This document shows positions 27,631 to 39,099 of a DNA stretch of 64,000 bases, piece after piece. Each line of letters begins with the position of its first letter. Position 1 is the first letter of the stretch. The notes below the pieces were generated by a model. The model was not told the origin of the DNA. It saw only the letters and a list, made by a program, of their open reading frames with translations, and did no database searches. The position numbers were made by a program, and so were the translations under genes. This DNA is from Cubamyces lactineus (lineage: Eukaryota > Basidiomycota > Agaricomycetes > Polyporales > Polyporaceae), in contig JACDTU010000016.1 in the NCBI GenBank assembly GCA_022376465.1, forward strand, positions 1 through 64,000, read 5' to 3'.

Positions 27631-27994
27631 GGCGGTTTGTTGGGCCTCAGGTGAGCATCACACAGGAGTTCTCCGTCGAGAACGAAATGCTGATAATACA
27701 TATATTCCTTCCTTCCTAGATTCGCATAGCTTTTCCTGCATACACACATACCATACCTGCGTGCGCCGGCATCGTACAGCTTTTTCTTCTTCGTCTAGTA
27801 CAAGGATACAGTGCTTCTTTTTCTTCCAACAACGTACAGCAGTCCGTGCACAGTCCGCATTAAGATGGTCGGTCGTAATGTTCGTGAGAGGTCGTAACGC
27901 TGAACGCGGTAGGAACATGAGCCATAATGACTCGAAATGAAACGATACACCGGGCACTTACGGGTAACGGAATGCAAATCGATCAGGAGGCCGA
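27631..27994. other. convergent 3' region RAD9/unknown small gene
   Basis: About 360 bases between convergent stop codons. No gene seen. Confidence 0.5.
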
Positions 27995-28357
27995 CTAAGC
28001 GTCTGAGGTGGACGAGCGCGTAGAGGTCAGCTCCCCACTGAGGAAGAGGTCCCGCAAGTCGAACGAGCTCTTCTTGCGGCGAATCGTGCGCTGGGCGAAC
28101 TCATTGAGCAGGGTGCTCTTCTGGACACGTCCACTGTGGTCCTGCACATCGCGTGGCAGGTTTTCGTCCGAACTGCTCGTGCGCGGGAAGGGGGTGTCGT
28201 TGCGGTGGTATGAGGATGGGGTATCCGCGTCGGTCGGGTGCTCCTGGTCCCTGAAGACGGAGCGTAGCTGCTGGCCGCGGCGCTTTGAGAGTGTATGCGA
28301 GAGCGCGGGCTTGGAGTCTGACTGGTGGTGACGATATGTGAGGTCCCAAGTCGGCAT
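27995..28357 (-). CDS. small basic protein of unknown function, 120 residues
   Basis: Single open frame on the minus strand from ATG 28357. The protein is hydrophilic, Ser/Arg-rich and probably disordered, with no recognised domain, signal peptide or membrane segment. A C-terminal block QRTIRRKKSSFDLRDLFLSG looks like a short amphipathic or binding motif. Support for a real gene is a TATA-like ATATAAAG on the minus strand at 28521-28528, about 165 bases upstream of the ATG, and a tail-to-tail position against RAD9. Function unknown. Confidence 0.55.
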   Translation of the reverse strand: MPTWDLTYRHHQSDSKPALSHTLSKRRGQQLRSVFRDQEHPTDADTPSSYHRNDTPFPRTSSSDENLPRDVQDHSGRVQKSTLLNEFAQRTIRRKKSSFDLRDLFLSGELTSTRSSTSDA

Positions 28358-28520
28358 GACGGGGAATCTGAACGGTCGTATGTGGGTCGTACGCGTCGTT
28401 AGAGAAAGAGAAGGGTCGTGAGGTCGAGTCGAGGACTCGGGGAGTCTAGCAGCAGGGCTGTCGTGAAACGAAAAGCTGATGTCAGTGAGGAGAGGGTGCG
28501 CCCCAGGGAGTCGATCCCTG

Positions 28521-28528
28521 CTTTATAT
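28521..28528 (-). promoter_or_regulatory. TATA-like box for the 120-residue gene
   Basis: ATATAAAG on the minus strand, about 165 bases upstream of the start at 28357. Confidence 0.45.
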
Positions 28529-28794
28529 CAGCCCCTTCTAGTCCTCTCATGTGCCAAAGCGGGCCTGGGAGAAAACGAAAACACCGCGCAGCCAAAGTCT
28601 CGGGTTCCGAGGCCGGGACTCGACGCTCGGGACTCGGGAGTGGGAATCATCGTTCGAAGGCGGGGCAGTGCGGATATGGCCCGCCCCTTGCGAGTTTGAG
28701 CCAGAGCCATGCCCGACAGAGAGGCCTGCTCAGGTGGCGGATTCAGGCAACTCGGCCTCGGAGCCTTGGAGGAGCCCTGAACGTCACCGTCTTC

Positions 28795-29372
28795 CAGCTG
28801 ACGCAAAAACTTTGGGCGCGCGAGCCCCCGCAAAGGGTGTGCTCGGATCACGGCAAACCCCGGCCGGACGCTCTCAGCCACAGCTAGCCCCGGGCGCTCT
28901 ATGCGATTTCGGCCTGTACAGCGTACTCATACTTACCGTAGATTGTTGCAATTACATCTTCCCCCGCCTAGACCAAGGGAAAGACATCCAGAAGGTAACT
29001 TTCATGAGACAGAGCGTCCAGGAAATACTTAGCAAATCGGAATGCCTTCGCGTACGTGCCACAACATGGTGCCAATGGCAATCTCGAGCTTCCGGAGGAG
29101 CAATATGGCAGTTGGCCATGGAGATTCGACATCCGGGTTCTTGTTTGGTATAGTTACATGCAAGTTAGGAGCAGGAAAAATGTCTTGTCAAGCACAGTAC
29201 GAGGAATCGACCGTAATTTCTCAGAATGCGCGACGCGTCGTTGCGCGTCGCGCGTGCAGGCGCGCAGAGCGCCCGGGGCTAGCTGTGGCTGAGAGCGTCC
29301 GGCCGGGGTTTGCCGTGATCCGAGCACATCCCTTTGCGGGGGGTCGCGCGCCCAAAGTTTTTGCGTCAGCTG
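28795..29372. repeat. inverted-repeat (fold-back) element, about 106-bp arms
   Basis: The left arm at 28795-28900 and right arm at 29266-29372 are near-perfect reverse complements, differing by a few substitutions and one extra base. They flank about 365 bases of unrelated spacer with no recognisable protein. Both arm tips read CAGCTGACGCAAAAAC outward. No clear target-site duplication is seen. It could be a fold-back MITE or an inverted duplication. Confidence 0.8.
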
Positions 29373-29926
29373 TCATTTTGCGCCTCGCCCAAGGACCAAG
29401 GTGGTCACTGAGGCAGGCCGGGTGCATTGTCACCTGTGGACGATCGGAAAGAGCAGCATTAGCTCGTCGACCGTTCGAGAGCCTTGCGCGATATGGCAGT
29501 CGGAGTAACGGAGCCCAATAATGCGGTGCTAAATGCTCCGTCGACGTCCCCAAGTTCACAGGGTCGAGGCCCATAGGAAACGTTGACCCCAACGCTCATT
29601 GCGCAAGACACAAGCTGCTACGAAGCCAGGATTGTTGCAAGAGCTGGCGTCGGTCGAAGTGTGCGGTAGCAGGCGGTAGCCTGTCGGAGCTGTGGCGTGG
29701 AGAATTCGGAGTACGCTGAGCCGAACCGGGGCTCTTTCATTTCCGCTGAAACGCGTGACAAGACGCGCTAGTCACGTCGTACGCGCCAGCGTGACGACGC
29801 GTCGCGTCCGCTGAGCGGCGACCCTCTGGCTTCTCTTCTCCAGCACCCTGAACAGCCCGCGCTTCGACATCAGTGCAGGGTGAGTACGAAGCTATAGTGA
29901 TTTTTTTACCTTCTTTCCGCTGACAA
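29373..29926. other. GC-rich intergenic region
   Basis: No supported gene. Presumably contains the promoter of the following unknown gene. Confidence 0.4.
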
Positions 29927-31094
29927 ATGACAACTCTTCCGGTCAAAGCGCTATATCATACTATGGCAGTGACAGCGGCCGAGGCGAGGAAGTTCCTTCC
30001 AAAATCAACCCTCAACGCCCGCAAAGACGTATCCTCGTCAAAACCTGGACCTAGCGACCCATTTACTCGATTACCAATAGAGGCATCGATGTTTTCAGTC
30101 ACACGATGCACACAATGCGTTGCGCCCCTTCCCGAGCATTATCCGTACAAGTGGTGCGAGTCCTGCCGCGCGAAAGACCGCGACAAGGCTAAACGCAAGA
30201 GGGAGAGGAAACAGGCGCGTGTGGTTCATGAGCATAACGGAGATCACATACGGTCACGGCCTACGGAGGTGCTGGATCGCGCGGAAGGCTCTTCGTCGCA
30301 CGCTGGCTCAAGAAGTTCTACCGCGGCAGTGCCGCAGAAGCGGAAGGTGGATGCGGTGGATGCTCCTGTAAAGGCACCCTCACCTGTGCGCCCAAGGATA
30401 GTCGCCGGCCGAAAACGTTTCGAATTCCAGACGCAAGACCGACTTCTCGATGCGCTCGCAGCGCGGGTTCAGGCCCTACAAAGAGAATCCGAAGAGGCAA
30501 ATACCTCGTCGACGTCCACTTCGAGCTGCTTGAACTTCTGGGGAGGGTACACGATCGTTCTGGACCCTGACATTCCGCTCAAGGAGCGCGTGGAAATGGT
30601 CGAGTCTGAGCTCAAGAATCGGACGGCGCTTCCGCTCGGGTACGTCCTTTCCTTAACGCTCATGCTGAGTGTTACTGACGCATATATACGCATATACTGT
30701 ACCTTGCAGACTCGTTATTAAACGCGTCGACGGCTGCACCGCGACCGGTTACATTCAGCGCCATTGGTGTACATGTATGGGCATCGCCCCTCCTCCCAAG
30801 GCCACTCCCGTCCCCATCATCTCAACACCTCCCCCGCTCCAAGGCGCCGCACCTGTCAAGCGCAACGGGAGCATGCTAATGAACTGGCTCGCAGGAGGAA
30901 ACAAGTCCAAGTCGGGCGAGCGGGCGGTTGACGGCGGCTTGCAGGATGACCCCAGTGCGAGACCGGGACGGGGCGTGTGCGGCGGCACGATTTCGATAGA
31001 CGCCGTTGTGGACTCGTCGCATCCGCTAGCGGAGAAAGGCGTGAAAGGGCAGCGGGTGACTGTCCAAGTCGAGCATCCTGGACGGTATGTGTAG
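29927..31094 (+). CDS. unknown protein with a CxxC...CxxC motif
   Basis: Two exons, 29927-30639 and 30710-31094, with a GT...AG intron and consistent phase. Near residues 65-90 is RCTQCVAPLPEHYPYKWC followed by ESCR and a strongly basic run (KAKRKRERKQ), a probable zinc-binding knuckle next to a nuclear-localisation-like stretch. Later come disordered Ser/Pro segments, a block YTIVLDPDIPLKERVEMVES, and a second-exon block GYIQRHWCTC. I do not recognise the family. ATG at 29927 and a second ATG 12 codons later are both possible. The frame ends at TAG 31092-31094, but GGTATGTG there could also be a donor leading to a further exon. Confidence 0.6.
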
Positions 31095-31551
31095 ATGGGT
31101 TAGCTAAGGCACGGATGCTCTGGGACGATGTGTGATACCTTACGCGATTAGACTAGTGCGCGGTATATATCAACGTATATATGGCCTGGAAGGGCACGTT
31201 ACGCTACTGTGGGCTGGACGAACGACCGTGCGCCCTATTGCTCTTCTGTTCTGTACCTAGTCCCAGAGGTGAGTGTCACGCTTATAATTTGGCCTCGTGA
31301 GAAGCCCGTTTTTAACGCTCATCAACAAGGACAACCCGGCGTATTGGATTGCATGGAAGCCTGACTACCATCATCGACCACGGGTTCTTGCCAGTAGTAA
31401 TATCGTCATGCACGACGAGCATACGCTTCCAAATCCCTCCATTACTCGCGCTCTCTGCATTGAGTTGATTCATACATCGGCAAAAGCGAGGGTAAGCCTA
31501 CCAGCTCTAATTCTTGAGATTTATTCACATCATCGATATCTAGGTCGTAAA
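31095..31551. promoter_or_regulatory. 5' region and probable leader intron of HET gene A
   Basis: No separate gene. GGTAAGCC near 31490 and ATATCTAG just before the ATG are compatible with an intron in the 5' UTR. Similar donor/acceptor pairs precede the starts of the two related genes. Confidence 0.45.
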
Positions 31552-33764
31552 ATGCGCCTCCTGAATACTCGAACGGGACGATTTGTGGAGAACGTGGATC
31601 CCGAGCGCGCGTGCTACGCGACCCTCTCTCACGTGTGGGACAATGCTAAAGGAGAGCAGTCCTACCAGCAAGTCTTGGCCATCTGGCAGAACGCGGAACG
31701 CTCGCATCTTGCCTCGTTCGATGCTCGTGGAGAGGCGCCGTGCGAGAATGCGATATCCATCCTCGATAGGCCAGAGCTGTCGCCCAAGATCAAGGGGTTC
31801 TGCGCTATCGCACGCGACCACGGCTACACTCTTGGATGGATTGACTCGTGCTGCATAGACAAGACGAGCAGCGCGGAGCTCACCGAAGCTATCAACTCGA
31901 TGTACCAATGGTACCGCAAGGCCGACATTTGTTATGCATACCTCGCAGACGTCCATGATGACGTTGACACCTCGCCATACCGCCCATCGGAGCGTCTCCT
32001 CCAGAAAGTCTTGTCCTCGAGATGGCACACCCGCGGATGGACCCTCCAGGAGCTGATTGCGCCCGAGAACGTGCTATTCTTGACGCGCACATGGCGCGTC
32101 ATCGACTCGAAGCTCGGCCTCGCGACACTCCTGGAACACGCAACGGGGGTGAGCGCAGCCGTCTTGACGGGAGAGGCGGCGGTAGAGTCTGTGAGCGTCG
32201 CGTGCCGGATGTCGTGGGCGTCGAGCCGGAAGACGACGCGGATCGAAGACGAGGCGTACTCGCTGCTGGGGATATTTGGGGTGTATATGCCTACTATCTA
32301 CGGGGAGGGACGAAACGCGTTCCTGCGGCTACAGCAGGAGATCATCAAGACGATTCCTGACCAGAGCATCTTCGCGTGGGGTGTCGTACCGAGCTATTCC
32401 GGCGTCGAATCCGGAGGCGTGAGGGAATGGTTGAAGAGCATCCGTCCCAACCGCTGGCTCCGAGAACCAGGCGGCCTCCTGGCCGCATCCCCGGCAGCGT
32501 TCGAGTTCGCGAGCAATGTTGCACCTGTATCGGGCGCCGAGTTCGCGTCTGCCATTGGGTACCTCCTCCCATCCGCTGGCCTCCCGGACCTCCGATGCAC
32601 GTTCACGCCCGAAGGTGCCCATGTCCGGCTGCTGTGGTACTCATCTCCCTTGCTAGATCCACCCATCCACATGCCGCCTCCTGCCGACGGATCGCCTTCA
32701 AAGGCTCTTCCTGCGCCCTGCTCGTGCGACCGGAAAACTGCGGCCTCCATCGTCGCCCTGCTCCGCTGCCGGAATCGCGCGGGACAGATTCTGGCCCTTA
32801 TCCTCACCGCTGCTTCAGATGCGTTGCACTCAGCCTGGCGTTCCGATGAGTACCACCGTGTTAGACTTACGGTGTGTGGGGCTCATCATCCTTCTCGCCG
32901 AGTCATCACGCTACCATGCCAATGGAAGGAGTGGATGAAGGCCCCCGACCTGTATGAAGTCCTGAAGGATCCTTCTGATGTTCCATTGGTCATCCACCCT
33001 GTTCTTGACTCCAGCCTCACACCGTCCAAGGACGCCGCAGCCTTCAAACAACCACCCCTGTTCGCCCAACTCTCGCCGTGGTGCCGAGAGAAACTGTCCG
33101 TCTTGGGAGTCGAGGTCTCTCCCATTGAGCCTGTCTTCCGCTTGTGGCCTGGCGCTCATCACCATCTCCTGCTCGAGCACCGGTGCAAGGGTGTTGTATC
33201 CGATGTCGCACGTCCTCACACACATTGGGTGCTCACGAGCAGGATACACATCATTGTCTTCCATCTCTGCGAGGTCGGCGGTCGCATGTACTTCCACGTC
33301 CGCCACCAAGCGATCCTCGAGTCGGCCGCTCTCGACCCGGACTCAAGGCCGTTTGTAGAGAAGCTGTCCGACCTCGAGCATGCCATCATAGGTGATTCAG
33401 CCCTACCAGGTGCGTCCGCTCCCCGTTCACGAGCGGGTATTCCAGAAGTTTGAACCCAAGCTGACTGAGGTGAACGGTGCCGCACTATGTGCTTGCAGAC
33501 AGCATCTGGCAGGCCATCGATTCCTTGTCCCAGGGCCCCCCTCCGAGGTTCGAGTACGAGCTTCCTAGCTGCACTGGGTTTCCATCCCGGCGTCTCCGCC
33601 TCTCTGTGCGGGAATTGCAAGAGGAGTTGCCAGTGCGAAGCGGGAGGCCGGAGACGGGCCGCTCTGCGTGGTTGACTGTCCAGTTCTCCGGGAGCGAGGC
33701 TGTCGAGACGCTACCGACATCTCAGGATGGACGCCGTTGGAAGACGTTAGTTCTCGCAGAGTAG
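31552..33764 (+). CDS. HET-domain protein A
   Basis: Heterokaryon-incompatibility (HET) domain protein of 707 residues, exons 31552-33409 and 33499-33764. The first about 280 residues are the HET domain: MRLLNTRTGRFVENVDP, YATLSHVWD, IKGFCAIARDHGYTLGWIDS, CCIDKTSSAELTEAINSMY, WYRKADICYAYLADV, RGWTLQELIAPENVLFL, SWASSRKTTRIEDEAYSLLG, YMPTIYGEGRNAFLRLQQE. After FAWG comes a second region shared with the neighbouring copies (FTPEGAHVRLLWY, WVLTSRIHIIVF, RHQAIL, FEYELPSCTGFPSRRLRLSV). In fungi the HET domain triggers programmed cell death or non-self responses (family knowledge). The partner or trigger here is unknown. Confidence 0.9.
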
Positions 33765-34024
33765 TGAAGCAAACAAGCGATAGGGAAGTGTATGAGCCTA
33801 TGAGGTGTGAAGTTAGAATAATGTACTTTAGGTCGCATACCTACCTCAGCGCTTCACAATATCGTACAGCTATTCCACTGTCCCAAATCATTTATGCTAA
33901 AGTCATCCGCTTTGTACACTCACTTGGAGGTGTGGGTGAATCAACCCAACTGGGTCGCAATACAGTCCATCCCAAAGGAAATGTATATAATCCATACAAG
34001 GACGTCCAGGGATACATGACTTTC

Positions 34025-35244
34025 CTATGCAGCCGCCACAGGCGGCACTGCGAATTTGGCGGCAAGCTCGTCAAACAAGTGTGCTTTGCGCTCGACATCG
34101 AGCACGAGCGGGAAGCCCGGATGCTCCGTCGACAGTTGGCTACAAGGCTATCAGCATGTACATTTGACCTCATAAACGACCCTACGCACCTGAACAACTG
34201 GTCCGCATCTGCCGACTTCGCGGAACCCAAGCCAGCCGCGACAACCTGCGCGCCCAAAGTCTCCGCATCGGGCTTGCCACCCATCTGCGTCTGCGCCTCC
34301 TCGAGATCGCTCTTGGCGGCCTGTACTTCCCCTCGGAGGAGACGCGCGACTCCGCGCGCGGTGAGAAGGCGAGGTGAAGTGAGCGACGGGTTGGCGAGCT
34401 GCTCGGTGAAGTAGGCGTGCGCGTCGGCATACGCGTCACGGCCTGTCGCGAGCCCGATCGAAGCCTCGATTTGTTGCAGGAGGAGGTCGTCCTCAGCCCA
34501 GCGCTTCGCGCGCTCGAACTCCTTGCGAGCGAGGTCTGGACGGTTGATCGAGAGGTAGATTTGCACGGTGTAACCAACACTGCGGGGGAAAATGCACGAC
34601 GTCAGCGACAGTTGGACGCGGGGCACGGGGATGAGGGCCAGTGTATGGATATACGAGCATAGGACGAGCAATGGAAGATAACATAAGGCAAAGCCCTCAG
34701 TCGGGAATTATGAAGGAGAAATATGAACACTCACGCCTCGAGATTACGTGTGTCGGTACCGGCACCCAGAGTCTCGAGAGCCTCCTCGATCTCACCTGCA
34801 CGCGCGAAGGCCGTACCCGCCAACACTCTCACTGTGCCCTTCTCCCATTCAGTCGCATCCGCATCATCCCCCTCGACTTCTACGCAGAGGTCTCGAAGCT
34901 CCTCCAGGGCGGCATCGCGCTCAGCCTCTTTCGAGGAGTCTGCCTCGGCCTCGACGAAGTGTGCGAGGGCAGCAACGGCCTTCAAGGCGACATTCTCGGT
35001 ATCTTTGGGAATAATGGAGTATGCGGTAGATGGACTGTCTACCGCGAGATGTGCACGAGCTTGGTAGACGAGCGTAGGGGTATAGTCAGGAGAGTCTGGG
35101 TCGGGGAGGGTCAGGTCGACGAGGGACTTGTAGGCGCCTGTGTGTGGGGGTTTTGAGGTGTCAACCTTGGTCGTAATTCAACGTTCCAGGATTCGTACCA
35201 AGCGTGAATTGTTGTTTGACGTGATAGAGCTCTGGAGAGTCCAT
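34025..35244 (-). CDS. coatomer subunit epsilon (epsilon-COP)
   Basis: Component of the COPI vesicle coat at the Golgi. Four exons on the minus strand, 35244-35199, 35137-34735, 34579-34190, 34139-34025, 954 bases, 317 residues, near the usual length. The start reads MDSPELYHVKQQFTLGAYKS and the end DELAAKFAVPPVAAA. In between are TPR-like helices, for example EWEKGTVRVLAGTAFARAG, VQIYLSINRPDLARKEFERA, EDDLLLQQIEASIGLATGR and AYFTEQL. The order of helices and the final Phe-Asp-Glu-Leu-Ala block match epsilon-COP. It lies antisense between HET genes A and B, convergent with A. A housekeeping gene inside a HET array. Confidence 0.9.
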
Positions 35245-36045
35245 GGCGGAGGTGGCAAGCGTTTGGTAGGAATTAAGCAGCGTGTCTGATGAAAGCACTG
35301 CAGTCGTGTACCGTGCGTATAAGCGCCCACGTATCTCAAGGCAGCAAGTCTATCCAATGGTACTGGACTCTTTCATCGACGACCATGGTCGCATCTGTAT
35401 GATCCCAACTTCAAATCACTGTCCTCGTCTCCTGATTACTGACAGTTACAGCCTCAGTATCCATGCAGTAGCCATAGGTCAGTGTTATTCTGTCATCACT
35501 TCCTATACTAGCTGTATTCGGTGTTTCATAGCAATTCGAGTCCTTCGGAGATGTGTGTGGTGACCTGGTCCTCCTACCACCTCATGAACGACGCATTGTG
35601 GATAGCTGATGTTGTGAGTGGTTTTTCTTCTGCACGAGTTTCAGCTTGAATCCATGCATCTCTATCCTGGATAGCTGTGAAAGCACGCAGACACACTGGG
35701 ATCGAGAGTCATATTTGCAAGCCAGGTAGCCTGCCGCATGCGGGCCGAGATTGCTGTGATAATGCGAATGGGTCATGTCGAACCCGCAGCGCGTTCGAAG
35801 TTCGCAACCACCAAGCACGGAACCCCTGTATCACCGGGTCAGCGTCAAGGCAGGCATACATATATCCTGGCCTAGTTACGCCATTGACATTACCTTTCAC
35901 AGCGAACATTCGACGCGTAGCCCTCTCGCTCTTGCATACGCCATCCTCCTAAGTATTGATATCCCATGAACGATTGTTGAGGGTAAGTGCTCGAGCTTGC
36001 ATCCGTGGTTCTCAGAATTGACACTTTCGATCATAGACGGCTATC
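35245..36045. other. divergent intergenic region epsilon-COP/HET B
   Basis: About 800 bases with no supported gene. GGTAAGTG near 35981 and GATCATAG at about 36030 fit a leader intron of HET B. Confidence 0.45.
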
Positions 36046-38259
36046 ATGCGCCTATTGAACAACTCGGACGGGACAGTTCGTGGAGAATGTAGATCCTAAC
36101 GTCACACGGTATGCCATCCTATCCCACGTATGGGATACCAGAGGCGAGCAGTCCTACCAGCAAGTGCTCGCCTTGGGGCAGAAGACCACGCTTTCGAACG
36201 TCTCTTCGCAGGTGTCAGGCAAGGCGCGGCGCAAGAACGCTAGCGCGATCTCCATCCTAGACAGCCCGGAGATGTCCGCTAAAATCAGAGGATTTTGTGC
36301 TATCGCCCGCCAACACGGCTATGCGCTCGGATGGATCGATTCCTGTTGCATTGACAAAACAAGCAGCGCTGAGCTCACCGAAGCCATCAATTCGATGTAC
36401 CTGTGGTACCGCAAAGCCGACATTTGTTATGCATACCTCGCAGACGTTCCCGACGACCCTAACTCCGCACCGTATAGTCCGAGCCCGTCCGAGTATCTGC
36501 TCGAGGCCATCCAAAATTCAAAGTGGCACACGCGCGGGTGGACACTCCAAGAACTGATCGCGCCGGAGAACATGCTTTTCCTGTCGCAGACATGGCGCGT
36601 CATCGACTCGAAGGTCAGCCTCGCGGATGTGTTGGAACGGGCGACGGGAGTGAATGCTGCTATTCTCACTGGCGCCCGGACCGTCGAGTCTACCAGCGTT
36701 GCCTGCCGGATGTCGTGGGCGTCTCGGCGGAGAACGACGCGGGTAGAGGACGAGGCATACTCGCTCATGGGAATATTTGGTGTCTACATGCCCACGATCT
36801 ACGGAGAGGGTCGAAACGCATTCTTACGTCTACAACAAGAGATTATCAAGACCATCCCGGACCAGAGCATCTTCGCATGGGGATGAGAGACCATACACCA
36901 GCCCAAGGAGTGCACGGGCATGGAGTCCTGGCTGAAGCTCGTCCGCCCCGACCGGTGGTCTCGCGGACTTGGTGGTCTCCTCGCTGCCTCCCCATCAGCC
37001 TTTCGAAACGCCAGCAGTATCGCACCGATGTCAAGTTCTGAGTTTGGCTCCGCTCTTGGAGACATCATCCGCCCCGATGCGTTGCCAGACATCCAATGCA
37101 CCTTCACGCCCGAAGGCGCCCATATCCGATTGCTGTGGTATCCTATCCCGCCTCAGCCAAGCCAACGTGAAGACTCGTCCAGGAAGGACACTCCCGTGCG
37201 CTGCTCGTGCCACGAAGACGACTCGGCGTCAATCTTCGCTCTTCTGCGCTGTCGCGACGGCACGGGGCAGATCCTTGCGCTGGTTCTGAGGGTCAACAAG
37301 ACTTTGTTGTCTCACGGCCAGGACGGACGCGCTAGGCTCCCGGTGTGCGCAGCGCACCAGTCTTCACACCGCGTTATTCCCTTACCGCGCGCGTGGAAAA
37401 CGTGGACTAGGGCGACCCCTTCAAGCTCTCGAGCGCTGCTGGGCCACTCGGACGTGCCACTGTTGATCAACCCTATCCTCGACCCTAGCAATCCCGTAGA
37501 CATCGAACGTGCCTTGTCCTATCATGTCAACTTTTCGCTCCGTCTCGCGCCTTGGTGCAAGGAGAAGATGCGCGCCATCGGTCTCCGCACTTCCGCGATC
37601 GGGCGGGTTGGGAGGTTCACCCACAGAGCGTATCATCTTCTGCTCGAGGACCGACGCTCATACGCCTTCTCTGTCAAGGGCTCATTGTCGCAGCAATGGG
37701 TTCTCACAAGCAGGATTCACATTGTCGTTCTCAAACCGGCACGGTTCCATGTTCGCCATCAATCTGTCTTGACTCCGCAGGACTCGAGGTCGAAACTCAT
37801 GAATCTCAGGAAGCTCGAGCGTATGGTGTACGCTTGCATCGCCGCAGGTACGTCTATCCTCGCCCAGTGCACTGCACTCTTCCGGATTGTGTCTTGCTTG
37901 ATACTCATCCTACGTCACTGGCAGATGAACTACAGACACACAGTGCCGAGTCCGCTTCCTTGCTCTCGACTCGGTGGCTCGAATACGAGCTGCCTCGCCA
38001 CACAGGCTTGCCCTATCGACGCCTCCGGCTGTCCGCCGTGCGGGATTCAAACCATGCAGACCCGCTCAACAGCACGCAGGCGACAAGCGGAGGCCAAGAT
38101 CACATTACGTGGCTCTCGATTCAATTCTGCGAGCTCGGTGAGCCCGAAGAGCTACCAGCTCCTGAGATGGAGCATAGCTTGGCGGGAAATGCGGAGAGCT
38201 GGACGGCTCTTCCACTGTGGCCCGCACAGGCCAGCGTAAACCCGCGCCCTCGCGTCTGA
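36046..38259 (+). pseudogene. HET-domain protein B, disrupted
   Basis: Close relative of HET A and C. The ATG at 36046 is in the same position, but a one-base insertion near 36060 throws the frame and gives a stop at codon 18. The HET domain then runs open in the shifted frame, with WIDSCCIDKTSSAELTEAIN, RGWTLQELIAPENMLFLS and YMPTIYGEGRNAFLRLQQE. At 36884-36886, right after FAWG, there is an in-frame TGA. Beyond it the C-terminal half is open in the same frame (CTFTPEGAHIRLLWYP, WVLTSRIHIVVL, RHQSVL) with a normal last intron and last exon (WLEYELPRHTGLPYRRLRLS), ending 38259. Two lesions suggest recent loss. Two shorter products are a less likely alternative. Confidence 0.8.
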
Positions 38260-39099
38260 TCTGGATATCCGAGGCGAGGAAGAAGATAACCAGGCATGGG
38301 CAGCACCGGACTCTTCAGAAGACGTATCGCGCTCCCTGGTGTTTCCTTTGTTTTGCTCTATTGAAATCGATGACACTGACTCAGACGAACTCTACTGTGG
38401 CGCCTTTGGGAAACCAAGCTGCTTGCAAGCGCGCATCATCGCCTCTGGGGCCGGAACTCGTCCTTCATGATGCAATGCATCATGCAAGGTTAGTACAGCC
38501 CGAACCCTGTCTCCGATGTCCTCACTGCACGGGCTTTCCGAGCACGGCACAGCACCTTTTGCAGGGAAGCAAGTGGGAACCAGCGACCTTGCATAGCTTG
38601 CTGATGCAGGAGCTGCGCTGGGACAGCTTGGGTCTCGTGATACTGCCCGGAGCGGTACAGTTTGTGGATAGGATCCCCATTGACATTCTACAGGTGAATA
38701 AGTGTACGGACGTCTGTCGCAATCACCTGGACAAGATCGTGTTGTAATGGATACGAGATTGATGAACAACCCCTGCCCTTCACTAACAGTGACCCGGTGA
38801 GATAAGCTGGTTATGTTGATGCTACATGTTCTCCGGGCTGCTCTTTACTGCGTCATGCGTCCACCACGCCGCAACTGCGTGTTGAATTTCCCAGCGCGCA
38901 CAGTTAACAGATTTGCCCTCCGGTTCCCCTTTAACCTTGCCCATCGATCGCCATCTGGATTCGGGCTGTACCCTCTCACCCTCCAACTAGCTCTGTGTGT
39001 CACCTTCAATAACGGTGAGTGGTTCAACCGTATTGACGCGGATTTGCTTTCGATACCAATGAACCAACTTGCTAATCACGCTGATTTTGGAGCAGCAAC
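38260..39099. other. intergenic region HET B/HET C
   Basis: No supported gene. A near-perfect palindrome CATGATGCAATGCATCATG lies at 38466-38484. A 26-base segment near 38590-38616 resembles, on the opposite strand, one at about 50968-50995. GGTGAGTG near 39014 and GGAGCAG at about 39094 fit a leader intron of HET C. Confidence 0.45.

Noticed and set aside
33668..34414. 248-residue plus-strand open frame
   Set aside because: Overlaps the last HET A exon and the antisense of epsilon-COP exons 3-4; composition artefact.
38217..38747. 176-residue plus-strand open frame overlapping the end of HET B
   Set aside because: Starts inside the last HET B exon in another frame, with no motif.
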